The notes beneath the pieces are model-generated. The model was given only the letters and a program-made list of their open reading frames with translations. It was not told the origin of the DNA and made no database searches. Below are positions 21,240 through 31,374 of a DNA stretch of 64,000 bases, in pieces; the stretch's first letter is position 1, and each line of letters opens with the position of its first letter. Where the stretch lies: assembly GCA_020137815.1 (NCBI GenBank), contig CM035350.1, positions 539,011-603,010 on the forward strand, written 5' to 3'. Source of the DNA: Hormiphora californensis (lineage: Eukaryota > Ctenophora > Tentaculata > Cydippida > Pleurobrachiidae). A program made the translations under genes and the position numbers.

Positions 21240-21496
21240 GTAAATTTACTGATTTAAAAAATTTCAAATGATACTACACTATGTGCTTAGTTTACTGTAT
21301 AACCATCCCCGACATTCGCCCGTAGGGCGAGCGGGCTTACTACATAGTACTGTTAACTTGAAATTGATAATTATGATGGAATTACCTGATGTTGTTGTGA
21401 AAAGAGCCAGGATGTATTCACATAATTCTGTCATTCCTTACTTCTTCGATTTTAGCTAGATCAATATAAATCAGGTCATTTTGTCCACGAAAATAT

Positions 21497-21600
21497 GGTA
21501 GGGGGCGATTAAAAAGGACATCTCTTGACAAGGGGGGGGGGGGGGGGGGAGGGGGTTGACGGAACTCGGACTGTCCCAGGTTTTGAAGAAACCTACATAC
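21497..21600. repeat. Truncated TTA-type MITE arm with poly-G run
   Basis: GGGGCGATTAAAAAGGACAT, a G run at 21533-21549, then GACTGTCCCAGGTTTTGAAG match the left arm of the MITE at 12400. The right terminus is missing. Confidence 0.6.
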
Positions 21601-21694
21601 TAGATTTTCGGTCGCATTTCACGAATACAGATCGAGATAAAGTGTAGAGTGAGATGTTCAGATTTTTTTACTGGGAAGAACTATTTTAGGTGTA

Positions 21695-21865
21695 CAGTCG
21701 GACCCCGATTTAGGGCCCCCCGATTTAGTGGCACCCCGATTTAGGGACAGGATTTTTTCCCCCGATATAGGAAGTTAACCTTATTTGACCTCGATTTAGT
21801 GGACACCCCGATTTAGTGGACAAGAGCCTTTCCCCCGAGGGTGTCCCTAAATCGGGGTCCGACTG
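21695..21865. mobile_element. pogo-like MITE, copy 2
   Basis: 171 bp, CAGTCGGACC...GGTCCGACTG, flanked by TA (21693-21694, 21866-21867). It differs from copy 3, 165 bases downstream, at only a few positions, which suggests recent activity. Confidence 0.9.
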
Positions 21866-22030
21866 TACATACAAAGGCAAGGAATTTAATACACACATAA
21901 GAACCGTACACACTAGGGACCCCACACAGCTAAGGGGCCCTGAGAACCTGATAGAAGGCTAGTAAAAATTTTACTGTAAAAAAATTTTACTGTAAAATAC
22001 TGCAAAAGCCTCGTTACGGAAATTGAAGTA

Positions 22031-22201
22031 CAGTCGGACCCCGATTTAGGGCCCCCCGATTTAGTGGCACCCCGATTTAGGGACAGGATTTTTTTCCCCG
22101 ATATAGGAAATTAACCTTATTTGACCCCGATTTAGTGGACACCCCGATTTAGTGGACAAGAGCCTTTCCCCCGAGGGTGTCCCTAAATCGGGGTCCGACT
22201 G
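22031..22201. mobile_element. pogo-like MITE, copy 3
   Basis: 171 bp, same termini and interior as copy 2, with TA on both sides (22029-22030, 22202-22203). Same orientation as copies 1 and 2. Confidence 0.9.
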
Positions 22202-22763
22202 TACTAAAGAGAAGGGGTAGAAAATACCTAGCGGACTGGGCGGCTATCCCGAGGGTGGAGCAGCCTCATATCTCGGACTGTGAACATGAACAGAGTGGGA
22301 ATGGATAGGGGGAACACAGTGGGTAACGATGGGTGTTAGTTGTCCAGTAGAAAAAAACGCATCCAAAAATATTGAAATTTGGCTGAGTTATGACTAAAAT
22401 GAAATGCGCATACGGAAATGTTTTAGTTAAATCCATTTTAGCACTCAAAATTGTCAAATTTCAATGTGTTCTTCTGAAATTATAAAATACTTTTCTCAAA
22501 TCTCATAACAGCCAAATTCACCATGAGTGTGTCTTACAAGTGTTTTTTACTGCATGTGGATTTTACATGGTAAAAATACCATATTTTTACTGACTAAAAG
22601 TAAAATTAGCGGTTCAGCGGCCTAATCATGATTTGATAAACGATACGCTACGGACCTACCCTTAATTGGCCTACCCTCAATTCAGACCTACCCTAAATTC
22701 AGACCTACCCAAACTTCAGAATCAATTGTTTGGTTGTCCATTGATATGAGTCTCATGATGATA
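22202..22763. other. Sequence without a recognised gene
   Basis: Ends with short direct repeats of CCTACCCTAAATTCAGA (22675-22715), which reappear after the foldback at 23225-23270. No gene is supported. Confidence 0.4.
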
Positions 22764-23235
22764 TAATTCTGTTGTAATGATTATAGGGACAATTGAGACT
22801 CGTTGGATTTCAGGATCAATAATAACGGGAATTTTCGCTGTACAACAGCATCATCAGCTAAAATTGGAAAATTTATTAATAAATTACTGGAATTAGATAA
22901 AACTAAACTATAAAGCTACAAAACTAAAAACTAAAATCTCAAAACTGGTCATAAAATTGCAATAAATGCATCTACTACATAGTCACGTGATTAGAGAGCA
23001 GGGAAAAACCTAACTCACTAGTGACCAGTTTTGAGATTTTAGTTTTTAGTTTTGTAGCTTTATAGTTTGTCTTTAAATTTTAGTTTAGTTTTATCTAATT
23101 CCAGTAATTTATTAATTAATAAATACATTTTCCAATTTTAGCTGATGATGCTGTTGTACAGCGAAAATTCCCGTAATTATTGATCCTGAAATCCAACGAG
23201 TCTCAATTGTCCATATCATTACAACAGAATCCTAA
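22764..23235. mobile_element. Penelope-like element reduced to an inverted pLTR pair
   Basis: About 190 bases (left arm 22764-22955, right arm 23022-23235) form an inverted repeat around a ~65-base loop. The right arm ends TGATGATGCTGTTGTACAGC, GAAAATTCCC and CAACGAGTCTCAATTGTCC. That is the same layout as the 3' pLTR of the Penelope-like element at 30830-31164 (GAAGATGGTGCTGTGCGCCG AAATTG... TTTGTCCAG). No ORF remains between the arms. Confidence 0.6.
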
Positions 23236-23359
23236 CTTCAGACCTACCCTAAATTCAGACCTACCCTAAATTCTGTCGAAGTTCTACCGACCTGCCCGAC
23301 AAACGATCTGAGGTGAGCTTGTGGGTGGAACGGTCTGCGTAGGGATGATGACGACCGAA

Positions 23360-24020
23360 GGGCTACTGGTGAGAGACGTGCCTTATAATCTTGTAATCTT
23401 GTAAATGTCTTCGTACAGTTGCCTCCCTCTCCCTGGATACAGGGAGTATCCAGTCCAGAATTGAGTTGTTATTTTCTAATTTGTCTGGTATATCCAGGAA
23501 CCGGGGGTCTATCCGGCATCCTCTGCAACCATTCCCCAAGAAGTACTTTGAACGCAGTGAGGTTTTTGGCTGCGTTGACATCACTTGGGAGAGTGTTCCA
23601 TAGTCGGGTCGCTCTGGAAGCGAAGGAGTTGTGGAATTTCGTGGCCACCGACGACTATGTGCTAGTGGGACACGTTGGCACCTCCGCTGACCGCTCGTAG
23701 TCCGAGACGATCATTTTGGTAAAAGCGGATCCCGATATTGTTTGGTGCTTCACCGTTGTCCATTTTCTAGACCATGATGATGGAGTAGCGTTCTCGCCTT
23801 CGCTGAAGCGAGAGGATCCCTAGTTTCTTCAGGCGGTCCCAATGCTTAAATTGCACATATCCAGGATCCTCTTTGTGAATTTCCTTTGGATTGTGTCAAC
23901 TTGTTGGATATCGGAGATTTTGTGCGAGTCCCAAAGTGGACAGCAGTTAATGCGTACAAGGCTTTTGTAGATAGTAGAGTCGATAAGCAAAGCCTCCTCT
24001 GATTTCGATTGGTAACGCAA
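23360..24020 (-). pseudogene. CR1-like LINE 3' remnant (end of RT protein)
   Basis: On the minus strand, pieces in shifting frames match the C-terminal part of CR1/L2-type LINE proteins. First comes an IYKSLVRINCCPLWDSHKIS...DTIQRKFTKRI segment. A RLKKLGILSLQRRRERYSII-like segment follows, then a GIRFYQNDRLGLRA-like segment, and finally an IPDKLENNNSILDWILPVSR tail. Frameshifts and stops disable it. The catalytic domain is absent. A short piece of the same family lies at 32130-32330 on the plus strand. Confidence 0.7.
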
Positions 24021-25200
24021 TAACCCCTACATTGCGGGCACGCTAAAACGTGCCTTACTATCGCAATGCCTTAGATGTAGGGGTAACAGAATCGGTTTCA
24101 TATTTTTCAAAAATTAATACCGCCTCAACCATAAAACATATTCGGCTGAATCCTTTTTCTACAGCCATGAAGTTGTCTCAAGAATTATGCAGTATGTTAA
24201 TTTTGATATTATTTCATCATTAACACTGTTTTTGAATTTGAATTTCAATGAAGATCGCGGTTTTGAAATTTCATATTCGGTGAGATGGTGCTATGGGCTA
24301 TACCTAGGACAATTGTGTTAAAATCAATTCAAATTAAGTTATAGTTTGGCCGTCAAAATTCGACAAAGTTGGCAAAATACAGCAGATTTGGAGGCTAAAA
24401 TCTTAGACTAGTGACATATCATGTCCTGGCGTGCCATCGTGCCCTACATAAAGTATAGTAATTGTGGGGTGGGCGCCATGCCTGGACGTGTCAGCGATAC
24501 TTTTTAAGGAATTTGGGTAGGCGGTTCTGTTACCCTTCTACAGAGTAGATGGGTAATTTCGTTACCGATGATTTCGATCAAACTTCTCCCATGCTAAAAT
24601 ATGGTTATGGGGGTACAAATACCGCTTATTTTGAGTCCGGAAAACTTTTGGTTCGTTAATTATCGCTAATTGAAAAACGCCAAAATGGCCTAAAATTGCC
24701 CTTAACATGGTTTTGAAATTTTGGAGTTGGAACTCCAGACTTCGTAGAGATGTCCGCTAGGATGCCAAAATACACCAACAGTGGGTTCAGGCCCAAATTC
24801 GTCCGAATTTTTGCGTAAGACCGGATGGACTGAATTTTGGTCAGGACAACTCGTATTATGCCGTCTTTAAACTGGTCCCCATCATTATCTTGGTCGCAGT
24901 ACTCTAGAAGCTTATCCCAACTTTGAATTGTCTGAATGTTTCCGACTCAATCTTCTGGATAGATTCTATCTCCATTGGATTGTATGTCAGGGTGCACTAC
25001 TCTATGATCCGATATCGTGCTTTCTGTAGTTTCAACACGGGCAAATAGTTGGCTTTGGATCACGTGATCATGTGATTACGGCGGTGAGTGATTGTTGAGA
25101 ATTCTCAACTTGTTGGGTGTATGAATAATTAAGTCCTTTCCACGAATATTTCCGGGAAGAACTTTGACGTTTCGTTGAGTGCACTCAACTAGAAAAAGAA
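24017..25200. repeat. Hairpins and dispersed repeat pieces, no gene
   Basis: 24017-24089 forms a hairpin (AATAACCCCTACATTGCG against CGCAATG..ATGTAGGGGTAAC). GGTTCTGTTACCC-type ends near 24525-24575 suggest that it bounds a larger element with the loop at 24090-24520. 24640-24745 repeats text found at 20400-20460. Beyond that nothing coding is supported. Confidence 0.4.
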
Positions 25201-25756
25201 AATAAAGAAGAGATCTTGTTGATCTTAGCCAGAGAGACAAATAGCCAGAGAGACAAATAGCAACAAATCAAAGGTGAAGATAGCGTAATCGAGAGAGAGA
25301 GAGAGAGAGAGTATCTGAGTAAAGTAAGCAAGTCGAGCCTCGAGGGTAAAGTTTTGAAACTGTGGAAATTTTTTTTTCGGTTGGCAACCCCGGGCGGAGG
25401 GCGCCGTTACAATCTGGGTGTTTGGTGGCTTGTTTACAGGTGCGTGCTCCCAAAAAAGTTGATTCACTAAGATGGCTCCAACCGCCAAACCACTCAACTG
25501 TTTTGGCTAATTCAAAGTTTATCTGGTAGGAAATGTCAACTGTCAAGGCCAAACCTCAGCCCTAACCCTAACCCCATTTTAGCCCTAACCCTAAAAAAGT
25601 TTGTCAGTACTCACAAATCACCCAGATTTTAACGCTCGCCGGCAAGCCCGGGATAAGGCAGCGCTTTTCAATAAAAAAGGCACAGAAAATGGAAACGATA
25701 AATCAGTTCATCCTCGGATCCTCATACTAAGTTCTTCTCGTTCCTCTGTTCCTCAG
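25201..25756. other. Unique sequence with short GA and CCCTAA runs
   Basis: (GA)n at 25291-25311 and CCCTAACCCTAACCCC at 25560-25576. No gene is supported before the candidate exon. Confidence 0.35.
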
Positions 25757-25863
25757 GTCACCAGTTCATTATTTGTTAGACTTGTGATTGTAATCTTTCT
25801 CCGATTTCCTCTTAAGGCAATAAGGCATGATCTCAGGAGGGAGAATCGTAGCCTCGTCCTCAG
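25757..25863 (+). CDS. Candidate plus-strand exon
   Basis: A good acceptor (TTCCTCTGTTCCTCAG) and donor (CCTCAG|GTGAGC) bound 107 bases open in one frame only: VTSSLFVRLVIVIFLRFPLK, then AIRHDLRRENRSLVL. That is a hydrophobic, membrane-like stretch followed by a basic tail. It starts in phase 0 and ends in phase 2. It may belong to the plus-strand gene of exons a-d with one intermediate exon missing, or it may be unrelated. Confidence 0.4.
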
Positions 25864-26312
25864 GTGAGCCATAACTTCACTGTAGTCTGTACGGTTCTCC
25901 GGTTCTTGTGAGAGAGTCTTTAGCACCTTTTGGAACTTATTGGCTATCCCACCTGCTGCTTCATAACCAGCGGAGGGAAGGCACCCCGGACCCCCTTCAA
26001 CTTCTCGTACACGTTTTCCGTACGACTGCTTCTTGCTAGCCTCGTTTCAATTTTTTCGGGTAAATTTTTTTTGAAAGTTTGAAATTTTTAATTTGAGTTT
26101 TTTGTTGCGAAAAAAACCCCCGGCCTAAAACTGTGACGCGCGCGGCGCGGCGGTAATTGCGAGTAATACTATGCGTAATGGCGCCTTACGTCGAATCGCA
26201 AATGTCGTCATGGTGATTACGTCATAGTGAACGATAATATAATAGTTCAAGAGCGTACCCCATACAAGAGAGACCAAAATCAAGAGCGCACCACATCTGA
26301 TATGAGGGTTGG
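25864..26312. other. Sequence without a recognised gene
   Basis: Contains the palindromic GCGCGCGGCGCGGCG stretch at 26136-26150. Nothing coding is supported. Confidence 0.35.
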
Positions 26313-26601
26313 TTAGGGGAAACTCTAACTGAATGAACGCGCAGTAATGCACGGCGTGCCCGAGGGTAGTTTAACATTTGATTGAGTGAACACCTCCAAT
26401 TCCGGTTGTAACTGGTCGGGAAGACCTCCCTGAAGGTCGTGGTGGTGCGGGAAAAATCATGTAGACCCGCTGCGGCTTCAGAAAATTGAGAAAAAGATAG
26501 CTATCTTTTTTTTCACTTTGAAAATAAGACTTTTTTATAAAAAAGATCCTTGATCAGTAAGATACGGTTGTCCCCCACCTATTTTTTGACGTAGAATAAA
26601 C

Positions 26602-26697
26602 GTTTACCAAACCCACTTTAGCACTACTAACTAACCTACTAAGTTTAAGATTGGCTCTTGCATAATCCAGAAGCCCTCTAAAGTGGGTTTGGTAAAC
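26602..26697. mobile_element. 96-bp MITE (GTTTACCAAACCCACTTTAG ends)
   Basis: Perfect 20-bp terminal inverted repeats around a 56-base AT-rich centre, inserted in the left arm region of copy B. Confidence 0.75.
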
Positions 26698-26748
26698 ATT
26701 CATTTGCCACAATTGCTACATTGTGGCTATTTCCACCTACTTCAGAGG

Positions 26749-27112
26749 CGGTACTCACGGGGTTCTCCATTTTCTAAAAAGCGCAAGGATTACGCAAGGA
26801 TTACGCAAGGAAAACGCAAGGTATACGCAAGGATTACGCAAAGAATACGCAAGGAATACGCAAGGAATACGCTATGGTTCCGCACAGAATACGCAAGGGA
26901 TACGCAGGGATTACGCAAGTAATACGCAAGTAATACGCAAGGAACACACAAGGGTTACGCAGGGATTACGCAAGAATTACGCAAAGAACACGCAAGAAAT
27001 AAGCAGAAAATACGCAAGGGATACGCAATTTGCGTATCCCTTTCGTATCCTTTGCGTAAAACCCACTACTGGCTTCCAAACCACCTCGCCTCTCTCATAC
27101 CTTTTGCAATTT
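26749..27112. repeat. 11-bp ACGCAAGGATT tandem-repeat element, intact copy
   Basis: Starts with the B terminus CGGTACTCACGGGGTTCTCC, continues with about 22 units of A(A/T)ACGCAAGGA, and ends with the complement of the A terminus (CTCATACCTTTTGCA). The unit length of 10-12 bases gives a KRKVYARIT-type open frame only because the repeat lacks stops. Confidence 0.75.
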
Positions 27113-27193
27113 TCCTCAAATCTCTCCCTTTCACGTTTGTTAATTTTTGTTGTACCCCTCTTGCACATAGTAAATATATATACATGAGTGTAA

Positions 27194-29198
27194 TTTCCCT
27201 CTCCCTCTCCCTCTCCCTCTCCCTCTCCCTCTCCCTCTCCCTCTCCCTCTCCCTCTCCCTCTCCCTCTCCTCTCCCTCTCCCTCTCCTCCCTCTCCCTCT
27301 CCTCTCCTCTCCCTCTCCCTCTCCCTCGTCCCTCTCCCTCTCGTCCCTCTCCTCTTACCTCCCTCTCGCCTCTCTCTCCATCTCCCTCTCCCTCTCCTCT
27401 CCTCTCCCTCTCCCTCATCCCTCTCCTCGTCCCTCTCCCTCTCCGTCTCCTCTGCCCTCTCCTCCTCTCCCTCTCCCTCTCCCTCTCCCTCTCCCTCTCC
27501 TCTCCCTCTCTCCTCTCCCTCTCACTCTCTCCCTCTCCCTCGTCCCTCTCCCTCTCCCTCTCCCTCGTCCCCTCGTCCCTCTCCGCTCTCCTCCCTCTCC
27601 CTCTCCCTCTCCCTCTCCCTCTCCCTCTCCCTCTCCCTCTCCCTCTCCCTCTCCCCTCTCCCCTCTCCCTCTCCCTCTCCCTCTCCCTCTCCCTCTCCCT
27701 CTCCCTCTCCCTCTCCCTCTCCCTCTCCCTCTCCCTCTCCCTCTCCCTCTATCTATCTATCTATCCATCCCGGACTCTCTACCGCTTTAGTCTAGTTGGA
27801 TACGTGATACGAATCACTATCATTAGGGGAGGGTGATTCGGTATATCTACCGCTTTAGTCTAATTGGATACGTGATACGTGATACGAATCACTATCATTA
27901 GGGGAGGGTGATTCGGTCTATCTACCGCTTTAGTTTAGTTGGATACGTGATACGAAGCACTATTAGGGGAGGATGCAGTGGGATCTTTCATCACATGTTA
28001 TTGCGTCTCATGTAGCTTGTCACGTCTCGGGTTACGGGCAAGCTGGGTAGGACCGATTAACGGATTATATCACACCGTACTACGTCTCATGTAGCTTGTC
28101 ACGTCTCGGGTCACGGGTTACGGGCAAGCTGGGTAGGACCGATTAACGCGGGTTTCACATCCCGTTCCTGAACAATCCATCCCTGCTCTACCTCCAAATG
28201 ATAAATCAACAATGACAGTCCGTCACGGAATACCCAAGTCTAGAGTTCTACTGGACATCTGCAACCTCTGTGGAGAAGGAAGGCACCAGATCCAGGCCTG
28301 TCCTCGGAAAGATGCAACACCCATGACCATTTTGAGAAGATTCGATATATAAATCAGAGGCGGGAGAGTTACTGCACTGTCATTGTTGATTTATCATTTG
28401 GAGGTAGAGCAGGGATGGATTGTTCAGGAACGGGATGTGAAACCCGCGTTACTCGGTCCTACCCAGCTTGCCCGTAAACCGTGACCCGAGACGTGACAAG
28501 CTACATGAGACGTAGTACGGTGTGATATAATCCGTTAATCGGTCCTACCCAGCTTGCCCTTAACCCGAGACGTGACAAGCTACATGAGACGCAATAACAT
28601 GTGATGAAAGATCCCACTGCATCCTCCCCTAATAGTGTTTCGTATCACGTATCCAACTAAACTAAAGCGGTAGATAGACCGAATCACAGGGAGAGGGAGA
28701 GGGAGAGGGAGAGGGAGAGGGAGAGGGAGAGGGGGAGAGGGAGAGGGAGAGGGAGAGGGAGAGGGAGAGGGAGAGGGAGAGGGAGAGGGAGAGGGAGAGG
28801 GAGAGGGAGAGGGAGAGGGAGGAGGGAGAGGGAGAGGGGAGAGGGTAGAGGGAGAGGGAGAGGGAGAGGGAGAGGAGAGGGAGAGGGAGAGGGAGAGGGA
28901 CGAGGAGAGGGAGAGGGAGAGGGAGAGGGAGAGGAGAGGAGAGGGAGAGGGAGAGGGAGAGGGAGAGGAGAGGGAGAGGGTAGAGGGAGAGGGAGAGAGA
29001 GAGGGAGATGGAGAGGGAGAGGGAGGGAGATAGAGAGGGAGATAGAGGGGGAGATGGAGAGGGAGAGGGAGAGGGAGAGGGAGAGGGAGAGGGAGAGGGA
29101 GAGGGAGAGGGAGAGGGAGAGGGAGAGGGAGAGGGAGAGGGAGAGGGAGAGGGAGAGGGAGAGGGAGAGGGAGAGGGAGAGGGAGAGGGAGAGGGAGA
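27194..29198. repeat. Giant hairpin: (CCCTCT)n arm, 900-bp spacer, (AGGGAG)n arm
   Basis: 27194-27753 is a CCCTCT array and 28687-29198 the complementary AGGGAG array. The spacer (27776-28686) is itself an inverted repeat starting CTCTACCGCTTTAGTCTAGT and ending in its complement. The spacer contains CCCAGCTTGCCCG motifs and a short piece (28200-28345) homologous to 39700-39830. A diverged one-armed copy with CT arrays occupies 38881-39700. Confidence 0.75.
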
Positions 29199-29401
29199 GT
29201 CGGACCCCGATTTACCGGGATGCTCGGGGGAAAGGGTTTTGCCCGGTAAATCGGGGTGCCTGGTATATCGGGGTGATATTCCATTAATTTCCTAAATCGG
29301 GGGAAGTTTTTCCTCCCGGTCAATCGGGGTTCCGGTAAATCGGGGCCCAGTAAATCGGGGTTCCGGTAAATCGGGGCCCGGTAAATCGGGGTCCGACTGT
29401 A
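29199..29401. repeat. pogo-like MITE, diverged copy
   Basis: AGTCGGACCCCGATTTACCG at the left and CGGGGTCCGACTG at the right bound repeated GGTAAATCGGGG units. It is a relative of the 171-bp elements, with a different interior. Confidence 0.65.
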
Positions 29402-29588
29402 CCAGTTTGAACGCTTTTTTCACCACTAAACACCTAAAAACGTGATTTTCTCCATTTTTCCAGCATTTTCAAGATTTTACTTCAACGGCATTCGATTCTA
29501 CGTCAAAAAATAGGTGGGGGACAACCGTATCTTACTGATCAAGGATCTTTTTTATAAAAAAGTCTTATTTTCAAAGTGAAAAAAAAGA

Positions 29589-31164
29589 GTGAGGAAGTTT
29601 TGTTTTCTCCTTCCGGCTGGACAAATGAGTAGACGTAGATTTTATTGTAGAATAACGCTATCAATTTCGGCGCACAGCACCATCTTCAGGCTATAATATA
29701 CGGAATACACATGTTAGAAAAACTGTACACATACCAATCGTAAAATAAAAATTACTGGAAAATTCTAAAGCTAAGCTAATTTAGTGAAATAGTAAAAAGT
29801 TGAAAAACTACACGCGAGACTGGAAAAATTATAAAGCAAAAAGTAAAGACTAGGAAATAAACGGGGTTTAAATAGTAAAGAAATAAGATCAGATAGTGAA
29901 ATAAGATAGGAATCACGCGACTGCAGACGGAATCACGCGACTGCAGACGCGTTTCTACCGCAAGGAGGCTCGCAAGAATATCACACTGCACGCGAACAGT
30001 CACCACCCTATTTCCACTAAAATCCAAACTGTGCGTAATTTCTACACCACAGCAAGGCTAAGTGCATCAGATTCGGAACAAGAGGAGGCATCCCTGAGAA
30101 TAGTGGACAACCTGCTGATTGCTAATGGGTACCAGAACCCTCGTCAGTTCGCACAACAACAGAGCTGTCGTTTGTACCAGGGTCAGAAGCAGCAGGTGGA
30201 GGACTGTGTTATTTTGAAACTGCCTTACATCTCTGAATCATTTTCATTATCGATCCAGAAGTTTATCTCTAGCCGCTCTCTTCCTATCAAAACAGTATTT
30301 ACTCCAGGTACCAAGCTACGTAACATCTTCTGTAGCTCACGGCCCCTTGACAATGGAGCAGCTTACTGTGGGGGGAGATCATGTAAAATATGTCCACGGC
30401 TAGAGGGGGAGAGGAACTGCCAGGTGACTGCTCCAGTATACCGGATTACCTGTAACATCTGTAAAGAGATCTACATCGGGGAAACGGGGAGAACAGCTAA
30501 AGACCGCTTTGGAGAACATCTCCGGTATGCCACCGCCCACCTCCCCTACGTTGAAATCTTACTCGGAGATGGCACTCGCAGTGCACTATAAACAGTTTCA
30601 TAATAAGACAGTACCTGATTTGATTTTTGAGATTATTACAACAGAGTCACGTATCTTATATAGAAAGATTATAGAAGCATATTATATTAACAGAGAGAAG
30701 CCTACTATTAATTTAAAAGAAGAGTTGACTGATCTATCTAGATTCCTTATTTCTTAATATTATCCGTTTTTAGTATTTTCTAACGGCCATATTGGTCATT
30801 GAGTATTTTTAGCTAGATATCTTTTTGAGCAGTCGCGTGATTCCTATCTTATTTCACTATCTGATCTTATTTCTTTACTATTTAAACCCCGTTTATTTCC
30901 TAGTCTTTACTTTTTGTTTTATAATTTTTCTAGTCCCGCGTGTAGTTTTTCAACTTTTTACTTTTTCACTAAATTAGCTTAGCTTTAGAATTTTCCAGTA
31001 ATTTTTATTTTACGATTGGTATGTGTACAGTTTTTCTAACATGTGTATTCCGTATATTATAGCCTGAAGATGGTGCTGTGCGCCGAAATTGATAGCGTTA
31101 TTCTACAATAAAATCTACGTCTACTCATTTGTCCAGCCGGAAGGAGAAAACAAAACTTCCTCAC
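29589..31164 (+). mobile_element. Penelope-like element with inverted pLTRs
   Basis: The left arm (29589-29945) is the reverse complement of the right arm (30830-31164), so the pLTRs are in tail-to-tail orientation around a 5'-truncated coding region. The right arm ends GAAGATGGTGCTGTGCGCCG, then AAATTGATAGCGTTATTCTA and an ATAAAA, as expected for the 3' part of such elements. It is inserted into the right arm of the CACGGCGTGCC element. Confidence 0.8.
30031..30757 (+). pseudogene. Penelope-like RT C-terminus with GIY-YIG endonuclease, frameshifted
   Basis: An open frame of 186 codons starts in the RT thumb/linker (LKLPYISESFSLSIQKFISS, VFTPGTKLRNIF) and enters a GIY-YIG-type domain (VYRITCNICKEIYIGETGRT, then RFGEHLR). 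The frame is lost after ~30530; the conserved continuation (AVHYKQFHNKTVPDLIFEII, then KIIEAYYINREKPTINLK) is read in the next frame to a TAA at 30755-30757. One frameshift and loss of the RT catalytic core make it inactive. Penelope-like elements use RT plus GIY-YIG endonuclease for target-primed retrotransposition. Confidence 0.85.
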
Positions 31165-31374
31165 TGATATGCGGCTAATAAACAATCAACCGATCCTTAT
31201 TCTCTGAAAAAAAAGATAGCTATCTTTTTCTCAATTTTCTGAAGCCGCAGCGGGTCTACATGATTTTTCCCGCACCACCACGACCTTCAGGGAGGTCTTC
31301 CCGACCAGTTACAACCGGAATTGGAGGTGTTCACTCAAACAAATGTTTAACTACCCTCGGGCACGCCGTGAATG

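Larger units (their letters stand above)
26350..31370. mobile_element. CACGGCGTGCC foldback transposon, copy B, with nested insertions
   Basis: Begins CACGGCGTGCCCGAGGGTAG and ends with its complement. It is flanked by a 4-bp duplication AATG (26346-26349, 31371-31374) confirmed by the empty site in the sibling MITE. The arms run to ~26597 on the left; on the right they are split (29462-29588 and 31205-31370) by the Penelope-like element. Other later arrivals sit in the centre. No transposase is seen. Confidence 0.85.

Noticed and set aside
21268-21459. Further exon of the plus-strand gene after 21239
   Set aside because: No acceptor-donor pair in phase 2 with an open frame could be found.
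26723-27187. Repetitive KRKVYARITQ-type open frame
   Set aside because: Created by the 11-bp repeat, whose unit contains no stop in one phase; the same happens in all copies and in both orientations.
27052-27795. Long Ser/Pro/Leu-rich open frame, and its antisense Arg/Glu frame
   Set aside because: Produced by the CCCTCT satellite; no splice, start or family support.
28580-29323. Leu/Pro dipeptide-rich frame on the minus strand
   Set aside because: The AGGGAG array read through; not a gene.
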